This document shows, one piece after another, positions 1 to 7,151 of a stretch of 36,318 bases of DNA. How positions within the stretch are numbered: position 1 is the first letter of the stretch; every line of letters begins with the position of its first letter. The stretch is from CAYWVK01 sp964461865 (GTDB lineage: Bacteria > Patescibacteriota > Microgenomatia > Levybacterales > UBA12049), in NCBI GenBank assembly GCA_964461865.1, contig CAYWVK010000003.1, positions 1 to 36,318 on the forward strand. Direction: 5' to 3'. The notes beneath the pieces are model-generated. The model was given only the letters and a program-made list of their open reading frames with translations, did no database searches and was not told where the DNA came from. The position numbers were made by a program, and so were the translations under genes.

Positions 1-110
1 AATTGCCGTGTAATTCGGCAACAGTGCCGCTACTGTTAAAGTCAGAAAACTATACGCACCCGCTTTTTATGAAGTGGAGCAATTTCCCGAGCAGGATTTT
101 TTTTATAAAT
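1..110 (+). promoter_or_regulatory. Cobalamin (B12) riboswitch aptamer, 3' portion; 5' part lies outside the window
   Basis: Bases 4-50 match the conserved 3' half of the B12 riboswitch. There is a GCCG..CGGC hairpin arm with a GTGTAAT core, then the B12-box-like CCGCTACTGT, then GTCAGAAAACTATACGC in the place of the usual GCCAGGA-AC-CTGCC. The next gene is a cobalamin adenosyltransferase, a classic target of this riboswitch, which supports the call. The hairpin CCGCTT/AAGTGG (60-77) follows. The aptamer's 5' half is cut off by the window edge, so P1 and the full fold cannot be shown. Confidence 0.85.
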
Positions 111-142
111 AAAACCTTCTTGGGAACAAGAGGGATTTTTTT
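84..142 (+). terminator. Riboswitch expression platform: intrinsic terminator with competing antiterminator and buried RBS
   Basis: The terminator stem CCTTCTTG (115-122) / CAAGAGGG (127-134), loop GGAA, is followed by seven T (136-142) that end exactly at the ATG (143). A competing pairing is visible: TTCCCGAG (84-91) with CTTGGGAA (119-126), extended by AGG (93-95) with CCT (115-117) across one mismatch. The two helices are mutually exclusive. The only Shine-Dalgarno-like sequence of the next gene, AGAGGG (129-134), is the 3' arm of the terminator. The hairpin could therefore block both transcription and ribosome binding. By family precedent, bound B12 should favour the OFF (terminator) form. 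Confidence 0.85.
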
Positions 143-676
143 ATGGGAAAAATATATACAAAAAAAGGAGACAAAGGATTTACTCATCTTTTAAGTGGCA
201 AAAAAACAGCTAAAGATGCTTTGAAAATACAAACCCTAGGAAGTATTGATGAGCTAAATACTACGATAGGACTTTCGATTTCTTTTTTGAACAATAAACA
301 ATTAAGAAAAGAGTTAACTAAGATTCAAAAAGATCTATTTTTACTTGGTGGATATTTAGCAGGAGATAAAAAAGAAGAGATTAAAATACTTGAGAAAAGA
401 ACAAGGGAAATAGAGTTATTGATAGATGACTTATCAATAAAGCTTCCGAAACTAACCTCGTTTATACTCCCCGGTGGTGCAAAAGAAGCCTCTTTTTTGC
501 ATCTTGCAAGAGCGGTTTGTAGAAGATGTGAAAGAGTGATGGTGTCACTTTTGAGAAAAGAAAGAATTAATAAAGATACAATAGCTTATTTAAATAGATT
601 ATCAGATCTTCTTTTTGTAATGGCAAGATTTATTAATATTAAGGCCAAGAAGAAAGAAGTAGTCTTTGAAAAATGA
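143..676 (+). CDS. Cob(I)alamin adenosyltransferase, PduO type
   Basis: A 177-aa protein that transfers the adenosyl group of ATP to cob(I)alamin to make coenzyme B12. Family motifs are intact: the N-terminal ATP-binding stretch IYTKKGDKG (residues 4-12), SIDELN (34-39), ILPGG (108-112), RAVCRRCER (123-131) and NRLSDLLF (151-158). The length is normal for PduO-type ATR. The start is fixed by the AGAGGG ribosome site in the riboswitch terminator. It overlaps the next gene by four bases (ATGA), so the two are probably translationally coupled under B12 control. The B12-dependent enzyme served is not in the window. In small genomes it is often a class II ribonucleotide reductase, but that is inference. 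Confidence 0.95.
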   Translation: MGKIYTKKGDKGFTHLLSGKKTAKDALKIQTLGSIDELNTTIGLSISFLNNKQLRKELTKIQKDLFLLGGYLAGDKKEEIKILEKRTREIELLIDDLSIKLPKLTSFILPGGAKEASFLHLARAVCRRCERVMVSLLRKERINKDTIAYLNRLSDLLFVMARFINIKAKKKEVVFEK

Positions 677-1722
677 AAGAAACTATTGGTTCAAATGCAT
701 TTAAAATAGAATACCAACCAGCAGTATTAGATAAAGAAATTAAAGAAGATGTTGTTTCTTATCTTTGGGAATATCGGTTTTGTGGACAAAAATATAATTA
801 CACGCTAAATTTTTCAAATGGACAAATATGCGATTGTCACAGAAGTGAGCCAATGGGAATTAAAGCAAAAAGAGCAATAGAGGACAGGGGTAAAAGAGGA
901 TTGTCTACTAAAAGAGAAGAAGCAGAAGCGCTAGGAATTAAAAGATTGGAAGAACAACTAGAACTTAGTGAAAATGGTTCATCAATTATTTGGGTAAGCC
1001 CTCCCGGATTAAAAGAGGAGGGTTATGGTGATTATGGTTTTGTCTATTTTGGAAAAGTAAAAAAGGAAAAAGAGGAAAAAACGATAGAAATGACAGCAAT
1101 AAGAGTAGAGGATCCCTCAATGGATGGATTTAATAGCTTTATTAATGAAACATTAGACGGAAATGTTGGTTTTAAAAATGCAGAGGATTTTTTATCTTCT
1201 CCCGTGGTAATTAATGAAGAAATTAGTCAGGAATCAATAGAAAATACTTTAACAAAAATCTTTTTGTATCAAGAAAAAAAAGGAGAAGGAGAATATTTTT
1301 CTAAAATAAAAATAAAACTTAATCCATTAATAGAACAATTTATTAATTTACAAGGAGAAGAAAAAATAAAAGCATTTTATGCATTAGAAAATTATTCAAT
1401 AGCACTTAAAAAAGAGTATGAAGAAGCATTTGAAAAAATAATTTATTTAAAAAGAGCAGAAAATGTAGATATTAAACAATTAATGTTGGTTCATGGACAT
1501 AAACCACCTGTTATTAACGGAAGTTGTGGGAGCACAGCAAGTATTGAAAGCAATAATATTTTTAATATTAATTCAAGTATAGATTCATTAGAAAACGATA
1601 AGTATGGAGCAAGAAGCTTTACTTGTCCTAATTGCGGAATGGTTAATATTCGGCCGCAAAATGAACTTATTTCTTGTTGTCAATATTGTGGAAGTAATGA
1701 AGTGTCTTGTTCTCATGCTTAG
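673..1722 (+). CDS. Hypothetical protein with C-terminal zinc ribbon, co-regulated with B12 adenosyltransferase
   Basis: A 349-aa soluble protein that I do not recognise as a named family. An N-terminal segment contains CDCH near residues 54-57, and a lysine/glutamate-rich middle follows. At the C-terminus a four-cysteine zinc ribbon is clear: CPNC near residue 318 paired with CQYC near 336, with further Cys nearby and in the tail. HGH and GSCGS motifs precede the ribbon. The gene starts inside the last codons of the adenosyltransferase gene (ATGA overlap), so it should share the riboswitch and may act in B12 use or sensing. That link rests on context only. The next gene downstream has its own promoter. 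Confidence 0.8.
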   Translation: MKETIGSNAFKIEYQPAVLDKEIKEDVVSYLWEYRFCGQKYNYTLNFSNGQICDCHRSEPMGIKAKRAIEDRGKRGLSTKREEAEALGIKRLEEQLELSENGSSIIWVSPPGLKEEGYGDYGFVYFGKVKKEKEEKTIEMTAIRVEDPSMDGFNSFINETLDGNVGFKNAEDFLSSPVVINEEISQESIENTLTKIFLYQEKKGEGEYFSKIKIKLNPLIEQFINLQGEEKIKAFYALENYSIALKKEYEEAFEKIIYLKRAENVDIKQLMLVHGHKPPVINGSCGSTASIESNNIFNINSSIDSLENDKYGARSFTCPNCGMVNIRPQNELISCCQYCGSNEVSCSHA

Positions 1723-1724
1723 GT

Positions 1725-1760
1725 TTGTTTAAGCCCCTTTTTAATGCTATTATGTTTATA
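1725..1760 (+). promoter_or_regulatory. Promoter for a near-leaderless transcript
   Basis: TTGTTT (1725-1730), 17 bp, then TATTAT (1748-1753) with an upstream TG. The predicted start at about 1760 is two bases before ATG 1762, and no Shine-Dalgarno sequence lies upstream of that ATG. Confidence 0.65.
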
Positions 1761-1761
1761 T

Positions 1762-2133
1762 ATGGACGATCAACAAAAAAAAGTATTAGATGAAAATCAA
1801 GAAATGATTTCCGTGCCTAATAAAGAGGTAGAGCCAGTTCCTGTTAGTGAGTATGTAAGGCCTTCAGAAACGGAGATTAGGATAGATAAAGAGTTGGAGG
1901 AAGCAGGACTTAAAAAAACAGAGGAAACACCAAAGCTTACAAATGAACATAAAGATTTAGGTATTGAACATACGCAGCAAATTGAAACACAACAAAAAAA
2001 GATAAACTTGCCAATTCCTGAAGATGAAGTAGAGCAAATAGAGAAAAAGGAAAAATCATCAAGCTCTATAAAATGGTTAGCCTCACTTGTAATTAAAACT
2101 TTAAAGAAAATAAAGGGAGGAGAAAAGAAATGA
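1762..2133 (+). CDS. Small acidic hypothetical protein, operon partner of T4SS-type ATPase
   Basis: A 123-aa protein rich in Glu and Lys and probably disordered for its first 90 residues. It ends in a basic, amphipathic or weakly hydrophobic stretch (SIKWLASLVIKTLKKIKGG) that could touch the membrane. I chose ATG 1762 because the -10 box TATTAT at 1748-1753 would make an upstream ATG at 1744 untranscribed. The 3' end overlaps the ATPase gene by four bases (ATGA), with GGAGGAGAAAAG inside this gene acting as the ribosome site for the ATPase. No function can be assigned. An accessory role for the ATPase is inferred from the coupling. Confidence 0.75.
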   Translation: MDDQQKKVLDENQEMISVPNKEVEPVPVSEYVRPSETEIRIDKELEEAGLKKTEETPKLTNEHKDLGIEHTQQIETQQKKINLPIPEDEVEQIEKKEKSSSSIKWLASLVIKTLKKIKGGEKK

Positions 2134-4496
2134 GTTTAACAGAGGCCTTAACTACAAGTAATTTATTAATGGGAATGTTAACGTTTGTTGCTTACCTGGT
2201 TTTAATAGCAGTGGTAATTCTTGTTTTATATTTATTTTTTTACACACTTTTTCTTTTTTATAAAAATAGAAACAGAGAAAAAGCATCTTTAGATTCTATT
2301 CTTCTTCAAGTTGCGCTTCCAAGGGATAATGAAATAAAAATTGATGCAGCGGAACAGTTATTTTCCTCGCTTGCTTCAGTTAAAAAAAGCGGGTTTTCAA
2401 AAGTTCAACCGCATATTTCCTTTGAAATAGTTGGACTTCCGGGAGATATTCGTTTTTATATTCATGTTCCAAGTAATTTAAAAGATTTAGTAGAAAAACA
2501 GATTAACGGAGCGTACCCGGATGCTGAAATAAAAATAGTAGATGAGCAAACCTTAAAAGAAGGATTTGTAATTGGTAATGAATATAATATTTTTTCCAAA
2601 CAGGGAAAAGTGGCTTTTGCCTCATTGAAGCTTAAGACCTCAAGTTATTATCCGATAAAAGTTTTTAAAGATTTACCGGTTGATCCATTATCTTCAATAA
2701 CCTCTGTTCTTGCCAAAATGACCCAAGGCGAAGGAGCTGCAATTCAAGTAATAATTAGCCCGGCAAAAGACAAATGGAAAAAAATGGGGAGAGGTTATAT
2801 ATCAAAGATTAAAAAAGGAGAAGCAAATCCGGAAACTGCGAAATACTCCGCTGATTCAAAAGAACTTGAGGCGGTAGAGGGAAAAATATCAAAGCCCGGA
2901 TTTAACACTGTTGTTAGAATAGTAGTTTCTTCAAGTACTGTTGAATCTGCAAACGCTCATCTAAGTAATATTACTACTTGTTTTGCTCAGTTTAGCGGAA
3001 TAAATTCTTTTACTAAAAATAAGCATTTTTTCAAAGGATTATTTATGAACGATTTTATATACCGTTTTATGCCAATGAGAGGACAAAGCTCTATATTAAA
3101 CAGCGAAGAGTTAGCAACTATTTATCATTTTCCAAATAAATCTATAACCACTCCTCATATTCATTGGCTTAATTCAAAAAGAGCTCCTGCTCCGGCAAAA
3201 ATTTCAGATTCAGGGCTTTTTCTTGGTAAAAGTACCTATAGAGGTTTATCAAAAAATGTATACATGCAACAGGATGATAGAAGAAGACACATGTATGTTA
3301 TTGGAAAAACAGGTGTTGGTAAATCAGAGTTTTTAAAAGACATGATTTTACAAGATATTAGAAACGGAGAAGGAGTTTGTTTTATTGATCCGCACGATAC
3401 TATAGATAAATTACTTCCCCTTATTCCACCTGAAAGGGCAGAGGACGTAATTCTTTTTGAACCATCTGATACCGAAAGGCCAATGGGACTAAATATGTTA
3501 GAAGCACAAACAGAAGATCAAAAACACTATGTTGTTTCTTCAATAATAGGTTTAATGTATAAGCTTTATGATCCGAATAAAACAGGAATTATTGGCCCAA
3601 GATTTGAACACGCTATAAGAAATGCAATGTTAACGGTTATGTCAGAGCCCGGAAACACTTTTGTTGAGGTAGTAAGAGCATTAACCGATTCAAGCTTTGT
3701 TGAAGAATTGTTACCAAAAGTACAGGACCCAATGGTTAGAAGGTATTGGACAGATCAGATTGCTCAAACTAGTGATTTTCATAAATCCGAAGTTTTAGAC
3801 TATATTGTTTCTAAGTTTAGTAGATTCGTAAGCAATAAAATGATGAGAAATATTATTGGGCAATCAGATTCTGCTTTTAATTTTAGAAAGGCAATGGATG
3901 AGGGTAAAATTCTTTTAGTTTCTTTATCTAAAGGGCGAATCGGAGAAGAAAATTCAAGCTTTTTAGGACTTGTTTTGGTACCAAAAATTTTAGTTGCAGC
4001 AATGAGTAGGCAAGATACCCCAGAGGAGAAGAGAAGAGATTTTTATTTATACGTTGATGAGTTTCAAAATTTTGCTACTCCGGATTTTGCCCAAATTTTA
4101 TCGGAGGCCAGAAAATACAGACTTAATTTAACAGTTGCGAATCAGTTTACCGGACAAATGGACGAAGATGTTAAAAATGCAATTTTTGGAAACGTTGGAA
4201 CTTTAGTTTCTTTTAGAGTTGGTGTAACAGATGCAAATTATCTTCAGCATGAATATCAGCCGGTATTTACAGAAGCAGACCTTATTAATGTTGACAGGTT
4301 TAATGCATATATAAAAACAGTAGTTAACGGGGAACCTGTTCCTCCGTTTTCTATGGATTTAACAAGAGATTTAGTAAAAGAAAAACAACAGGAAAATCAA
4401 AGAGTGGCGGAGTTAATTAGAGAACTTTCAAGGCTAAAATACGGAAGAGATGCTCAGACTGTTGAGAAAGAAATTTCCAAAAGAGCAAGACTTTAA
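2130..4496 (+). CDS. VirB4/TraD-like type IV secretion (conjugative DNA transfer) ATPase
   Basis: A 788-aa protein with one or two N-terminal membrane segments (about residues 14-45), a long alpha/beta region, then a P-loop ATPase domain. Walker A is GKTGVGKSE (about 391-399), followed by FIDPHD (about 418). Walker B is FLYVDEFQNF (about 638), followed by a conserved SEARKYRLNLTVANQ stretch. This architecture fits the DUF87/TraG-TraD C-terminal group of DNA-pumping ATPases, widespread in CPR genomes as a stand-alone gene. There is no relaxase or other T4SS gene nearby, so conjugation is not demonstrated. DNA or protein export, or a role in pili, are alternatives. Confidence 0.85.
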   Translation: MSLTEALTTSNLLMGMLTFVAYLVLIAVVILVLYLFFYTLFLFYKNRNREKASLDSILLQVALPRDNEIKIDAAEQLFSSLASVKKSGFSKVQPHISFEIVGLPGDIRFYIHVPSNLKDLVEKQINGAYPDAEIKIVDEQTLKEGFVIGNEYNIFSKQGKVAFASLKLKTSSYYPIKVFKDLPVDPLSSITSVLAKMTQGEGAAIQVIISPAKDKWKKMGRGYISKIKKGEANPETAKYSADSKELEAVEGKISKPGFNTVVRIVVSSSTVESANAHLSNITTCFAQFSGINSFTKNKHFFKGLFMNDFIYRFMPMRGQSSILNSEELATIYHFPNKSITTPHIHWLNSKRAPAPAKISDSGLFLGKSTYRGLSKNVYMQQDDRRRHMYVIGKTGVGKSEFLKDMILQDIRNGEGVCFIDPHDTIDKLLPLIPPERAEDVILFEPSDTERPMGLNMLEAQTEDQKHYVVSSIIGLMYKLYDPNKTGIIGPRFEHAIRNAMLTVMSEPGNTFVEVVRALTDSSFVEELLPKVQDPMVRRYWTDQIAQTSDFHKSEVLDYIVSKFSRFVSNKMMRNIIGQSDSAFNFRKAMDEGKILLVSLSKGRIGEENSSFLGLVLVPKILVAAMSRQDTPEEKRRDFYLYVDEFQNFATPDFAQILSEARKYRLNLTVANQFTGQMDEDVKNAIFGNVGTLVSFRVGVTDANYLQHEYQPVFTEADLINVDRFNAYIKTVVNGEPVPPFSMDLTRDLVKEKQQENQRVAELIRELSRLKYGRDAQTVEKEISKRARL

Positions 4497-4504
4497 CCCA
4501 TCCA

Positions 4505-4552
4505 TTGACTTCTTGACAGTAAAATCGTACTATTGATCAATATAATAATTGA
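4505..4552 (+). promoter_or_regulatory. Promoter and dyad upstream of HTH/LAGLIDADG-like gene 1
   Basis: TTGACT (4505-4510), 17 bp, TACTAT (4528-4533), predicted start about 4540. A second -35-like TTGACAGTAAA lies at 4513. Over the start site sits GATCAA (4535-4540), then 7 bp, then ATTGA (4548-4552). A near-identical GATCAA-N6-ATTGA lies in front of the paralogue at 11650, so this is a candidate autoregulatory operator. Confidence 0.5.
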
Positions 4553-4572
4553 TATTTAATGTCTGTTCGGTT

Positions 4573-5247
4573 ATGGCAAGAGTTTTAGATAGACAAAATG
4601 CAATTAATCTTAGAAAACAAGGAAAAACATATAGTGAAATAAGGCAGGAACTGGGAATTTCTAAGAGCACTCTTTCTGATTGGTTATCCGATCTTCCTCT
4701 AAATAAAGAACAAATGGCAAAACTTAACGAAACAAAAAGTAAAAGCAGATTATTGGCCATTGAAAAAACGAGAATTACTAAAAAACAAAAGCGAGAAAAA
4801 AGACTTCAATTAATATATAACACAGAAAAACAATATTGGATTTTACTAACAAAGAGAGAGTTAGAGTTAGCAGGATTATGTCTTTACTGGGGAGAAGGTA
4901 CAAAGCTTATTAATGGACCCATATCCATAAATAATACAGATCCAGGAGTAATGAAGTTTGTTTTACATTGGATGATAAAAGGTCTGGGTATTTCTAAAAA
5001 ATCCATAAAAGTCAGACTACAATTATATAATGACATGAATATTAAAAAAGAAATTAATTATTGGCACCGCGAGCTAAAAATTCCATTATCACAATTTGCA
5101 AAACCATATGTTAAGAAAAGTCTTAGAATAAATATAGATCACAAGGGTTTTGGTCATGGAACATGCGGATTGCTTACGAGTAATATTTTACTAAAGGAGA
5201 AAATAATGATGGCAATAAGGGCGATTTCAGAAAGTTGTAAGGATTAA
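4573..5247 (+). CDS. HTH plus LAGLIDADG-like protein (homing-endonuclease-like), copy 1
   Basis: A 224-aa basic protein. Residues 10-45 look like a helix-turn-helix (LRKQGKTYSEIRQELGISKS, then a TLSDWL helix). After a Lys/Arg-rich linker comes a single LAGLIDADG-like motif, LAGLCLYWGEGTK, then NNTDP and further alpha/beta segments. A single motif suggests a homodimer if it is a LAGLIDADG nuclease. ATG 4573 (MARVLDRQN) is chosen because it aligns with the paralogue at 11650 and lies after the promoter. The gene is directly upstream of tRNA-Ile(UAU) on the same strand, as the paralogue is upstream of tRNA-Met. Both nuclease activity and regulator function are inferred. Confidence 0.75.
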   Translation: MARVLDRQNAINLRKQGKTYSEIRQELGISKSTLSDWLSDLPLNKEQMAKLNETKSKSRLLAIEKTRITKKQKREKRLQLIYNTEKQYWILLTKRELELAGLCLYWGEGTKLINGPISINNTDPGVMKFVLHWMIKGLGISKKSIKVRLQLYNDMNIKKEINYWHRELKIPLSQFAKPYVKKSLRINIDHKGFGHGTCGLLTSNILLKEKIMMAIRAISESCKD

Positions 5248-5258
5248 TATTGAAGCTG

Positions 5259-5267
5259 TGGTATAAT
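5259..5267 (+). promoter_or_regulatory. Extended -10 promoter of tRNA-Ile
   Basis: TG at 5259-5260, one base, then consensus TATAAT (5262-5267), nine bases before the mature tRNA 5' end. No good -35 at normal spacing. It lies between the stop of the HTH/LAGLIDADG gene and the tRNA, so the tRNA can be transcribed separately from that gene. Confidence 0.65.
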
Positions 5268-5276
5268 AATTTGCCG

Positions 5277-5350
5277 GGGTCAGTAACTCAGCGGTTAGAG
5301 TGCCATCCTTATAAGATGGAAGTTCGATGGTTCGAATCCATCCTGACCCA
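5277..5350 (+). tRNA. tRNA-Ile(UAU)
   Basis: A full 74-base cloverleaf. Acceptor GGGTCAG/CTGACCC is 7 bp perfect, the D stem is ACTC/GAGT, the anticodon stem is CCATC/GATGG with loop CTTATAA, and the T stem is GATGG/CCATC with loop TTCGAAT. The discriminator is A, and CCA is not fully encoded. The anticodon at loop positions 3-5 is TAT, which reads AUA. Most bacteria read AUA with a CAU tRNA modified to lysidine, so this anticodon is notable. Confidence 0.9.
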
Positions 5351-5385
5351 CAATTTGGTTCAACTCCAAGCGGGAGCACTTCTTG

Positions 5386-5421
5386 TTGCTTTTTAAGCAC
5401 TTACGTGATATAAACCCACTT
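5386..5421 (+). promoter_or_regulatory. Promoter for leaderless hypothetical gene
   Basis: TTGCTT (5386-5391), 17 bp, TATAAA (5409-5414) with extended TG at 5406-5407. The predicted start at 5421 is one base before ATG 5422. Confidence 0.6.
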
Positions 5422-5859
5422 ATGAATGAGCAAAAGCATTGGTCTCTTCTTCCTCCTTCTCCGGAAACGGAAATGTCCAAAGCCTGTAAAAGATTAAGCA
5501 ATGCTTGTCGTAAGCAAGTATCCGATGCCAGAGAAAGTTTTTTAGGCTTGAACATAGCACAGGTATTTTTAAAAGAAGAAGATTGTGAAAAATTATCAGA
5601 TTTAGGCTTGTTTGAAGAAAGCGATTATGGATTGCCACTTTTGGATATAGTAGAAATATTAGATGATTTTGATAAAACATATGTAATTGGTATATGTAAT
5701 AGAGGGGACAATACTAGATGGCTTGAGGTCAAAAAATATGGTAGGGTTACCGGAAAAGTTCGTGGTTTGCGAGAAATTAGAGAAAGTAATTTAACAACTT
5801 CAGAAATAAATAATATTTCAGGAATTATTGAACGAGGAGCGCCCCCTTTTAAAGATTAA
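5422..5859 (+). CDS. Hypothetical protein
   Basis: A 145-aa soluble protein of unknown family. It begins with MNEQKHWSLLPP, has a helical basic stretch (KACKRLSNACRKQ), then an acidic alpha/beta region with VIGICNRGDNTRWLEVKKYGRV and GKVRGLREIRESN that looks like a compact strand-rich domain. The ATG at 5422 is chosen over an upstream TTG because a well-spaced promoter would start transcription at 5421. It lies 71 bases after tRNA-Ile and its last codons overlap the tail of the oppositely oriented recombinase gene by four bases. No function can be assigned. It could belong with the adjacent tRNA/recombinase cluster as a mobile cargo gene, which is only a guess. Confidence 0.65.
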   Translation: MNEQKHWSLLPPSPETEMSKACKRLSNACRKQVSDARESFLGLNIAQVFLKEEDCEKLSDLGLFEESDYGLPLLDIVEILDDFDKTYVIGICNRGDNTRWLEVKKYGRVTGKVRGLREIRESNLTTSEINNISGIIERGAPPFKD

Positions 5860-6716
5860 AGTTCAGTAAGAACTGAAGATTCTTTTCCTCTTTCAGGAAT
5901 ATATTGAAGATAACGCTCAGTTGTAGATAGTCTCTTGTGTCCTAATACTTTTGATAACATTACTAAAGATATTCCATGTTTTAGATGATGAGCAACAAAG
6001 GTGTGTCTTAAGTCATTAACCTTTGCTCCTTTGATTTCAGCTAATCTAAAATATCTTTCAACTGCAGTTCTAATGTTTCTTATTAAAAATGGTTTTCCGG
6101 ACTTTGTAATAAATAAAGTTTCTTCAGTTGTTTTTGGTCTTATTTCTAAATACTTATCTAAAGCATCTTTTGCCCTTTTGTTTAAGGGTACCGTTCTTTC
6201 TTCGTGTTTTTCAAAAGGTGCAACATAAAGACTGTCTTTTCTAATATCTAAAAGTTTTAATGCTGCTAATTCTCCGATTCTAATACCGGTTTGAAGTAAT
6301 AGTTCAATAATGGCATACATTCTGGCATCATTTCTTGCAGCATCTCTTAACGCTCTGTACTCTGTTGGAGTAAGGATTCTGGGCGGTGCAAGTTGATAAG
6401 TAGGGTGGGCGACTAAAAGTGATGGGTCATCTGTGATATATTCACTTATTTTTAAAAACCTATAAAAAGTTCTGGTTGAATTTATTTTTCGAGAAACTGA
6501 TTTTGGGGTATAACCCTCTTTGTTCATTTTTGCCAAAAATGCTTCTAAATCTTCCTTGGCCACATCGTGAACATGAGCTTTTTTAAGTTCCTCAAGAAAG
6601 ACAACGAGCTGTTCAATATCCTTACCGTAGGCAACTACGGTTGAATTTGAGTGCTTGTTATCTTTTAAATATTTTTTAAATAGCTCGTGGGCATCCCGAA
6701 GCTTAACAGGCATCAT
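5856..6716 (-). CDS. Tyrosine recombinase (XerC/XerD or integrase family)
   Basis: A 286-aa protein with an N-terminal SAM-like core-binding domain (about 8-95) and a C-terminal catalytic domain. The catalytic set is visible: R146 (TGIRIGEL), K170 (FEKHEERTVPL), R237 (NDLRHTF), H260 (LGHKRLS) and the nucleophile Y269 (TTERYL). The usual first His of the HxxR box is Asn (N234). The length fits Xer proteins, so it may resolve chromosome dimers. An integrase serving the nearby islet or the tRNA loci is an alternative. MM at the start follows a strong minus-strand promoter with a 5-8 base leader. Confidence 0.85.
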   Translation of the reverse strand: MMPVKLRDAHELFKKYLKDNKHSNSTVVAYGKDIEQLVVFLEELKKAHVHDVAKEDLEAFLAKMNKEGYTPKSVSRKINSTRTFYRFLKISEYITDDPSLLVAHPTYQLAPPRILTPTEYRALRDAARNDARMYAIIELLLQTGIRIGELAALKLLDIRKDSLYVAPFEKHEERTVPLNKRAKDALDKYLEIRPKTTEETLFITKSGKPFLIRNIRTAVERYFRLAEIKGAKVNDLRHTFVAHHLKHGISLVMLSKVLGHKRLSTTERYLQYIPERGKESSVLTEL

Positions 6717-6727
6717 AGTTATATCCT

Positions 6728-6756
6728 ATAATATCACTATTGATACCTATAGTCAA
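6728..6756 (-). promoter_or_regulatory. Promoter of the tyrosine recombinase
   Basis: On the minus strand TTGACT (6756-6751), 17 bp, TATTAT (6733-6728). The predicted start near 6721 is five bases before ATG 6716, a near-leaderless arrangement. Confidence 0.7.
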
Positions 6757-6786
6757 GAAGATTATTGGTTTGAATATATAAAAACA

Positions 6787-6795
6787 TGTTATTAT
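6787..6795 (+). promoter_or_regulatory. Extended -10 upstream of the FtsB/DivIC gene
   Basis: TG (6787-6788), one base, TATTAT (6790-6795), predicted start about 6802, eight bases before ATG 6810. A weak AGGA (6799-6802) lies at the start site. Confidence 0.45.
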
Positions 6796-6809
6796 AGATA
6801 GGAATACTC

Positions 6810-7151
6810 ATGAAAAAATTAGCGTTTATAGTGATTGTTATTGTTTTACTTTTGGTAATTAATAATCTTTCACGCTCAATCTATGATTTATGGCATAAGC
6901 AAGATCTTTTAACCAGTGCTCAAAAAGAACTTTTAAAAGAACAGCAATTAAATCAAAAGCTTAAAGCAGAATTGTCTTTTGCAAAAACCAGACAATTTAT
7001 TGAAGAAGAAGCAAGAAACAAGTTGTTTCTGGTAAAACCAGGGGAGCAGCCTGTTTTGATTCCGGAGGAGTTACTTAAGCCATATTTATCACCAAAACCA
7101 ACACCGGCAGTTCCAAATTATCAGAAGTGGTTAAACTTGTTTGTTAACTAA
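6810..7151 (+). CDS. Septum formation initiator, FtsB/DivIC family
   Basis: A 113-aa bitopic membrane protein. Residues 4-21 form one hydrophobic transmembrane helix, followed by a coiled coil (about 25-65, LLTSAQKELLKEQQLNQKLK). Then comes the family-typical FIEEEARNKLFLVKPGEQPVLIP segment. It should act in the divisome with FtsL/FtsQ-like partners to activate septal wall synthesis. The size and layout are typical. The gene is flanked by recombinase (divergent) and HAD phosphatase (convergent, overlapping eight bases), so it is a single-gene unit. In this genome it may be the only member of the family near wall-synthesis genes such as murD. Confidence 0.85.
   Translation: MKKLAFIVIVIVLLLVINNLSRSIYDLWHKQDLLTSAQKELLKEQQLNQKLKAELSFAKTRQFIEEEARNKLFLVKPGEQPVLIPEELLKPYLSPKPTPAVPNYQKWLNLFVN

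Noticed and set aside
2130..4496. Full conjugation system
   Set aside because: Only the ATPase is present, with no relaxase, mating-pore or oriT sequence in the window.
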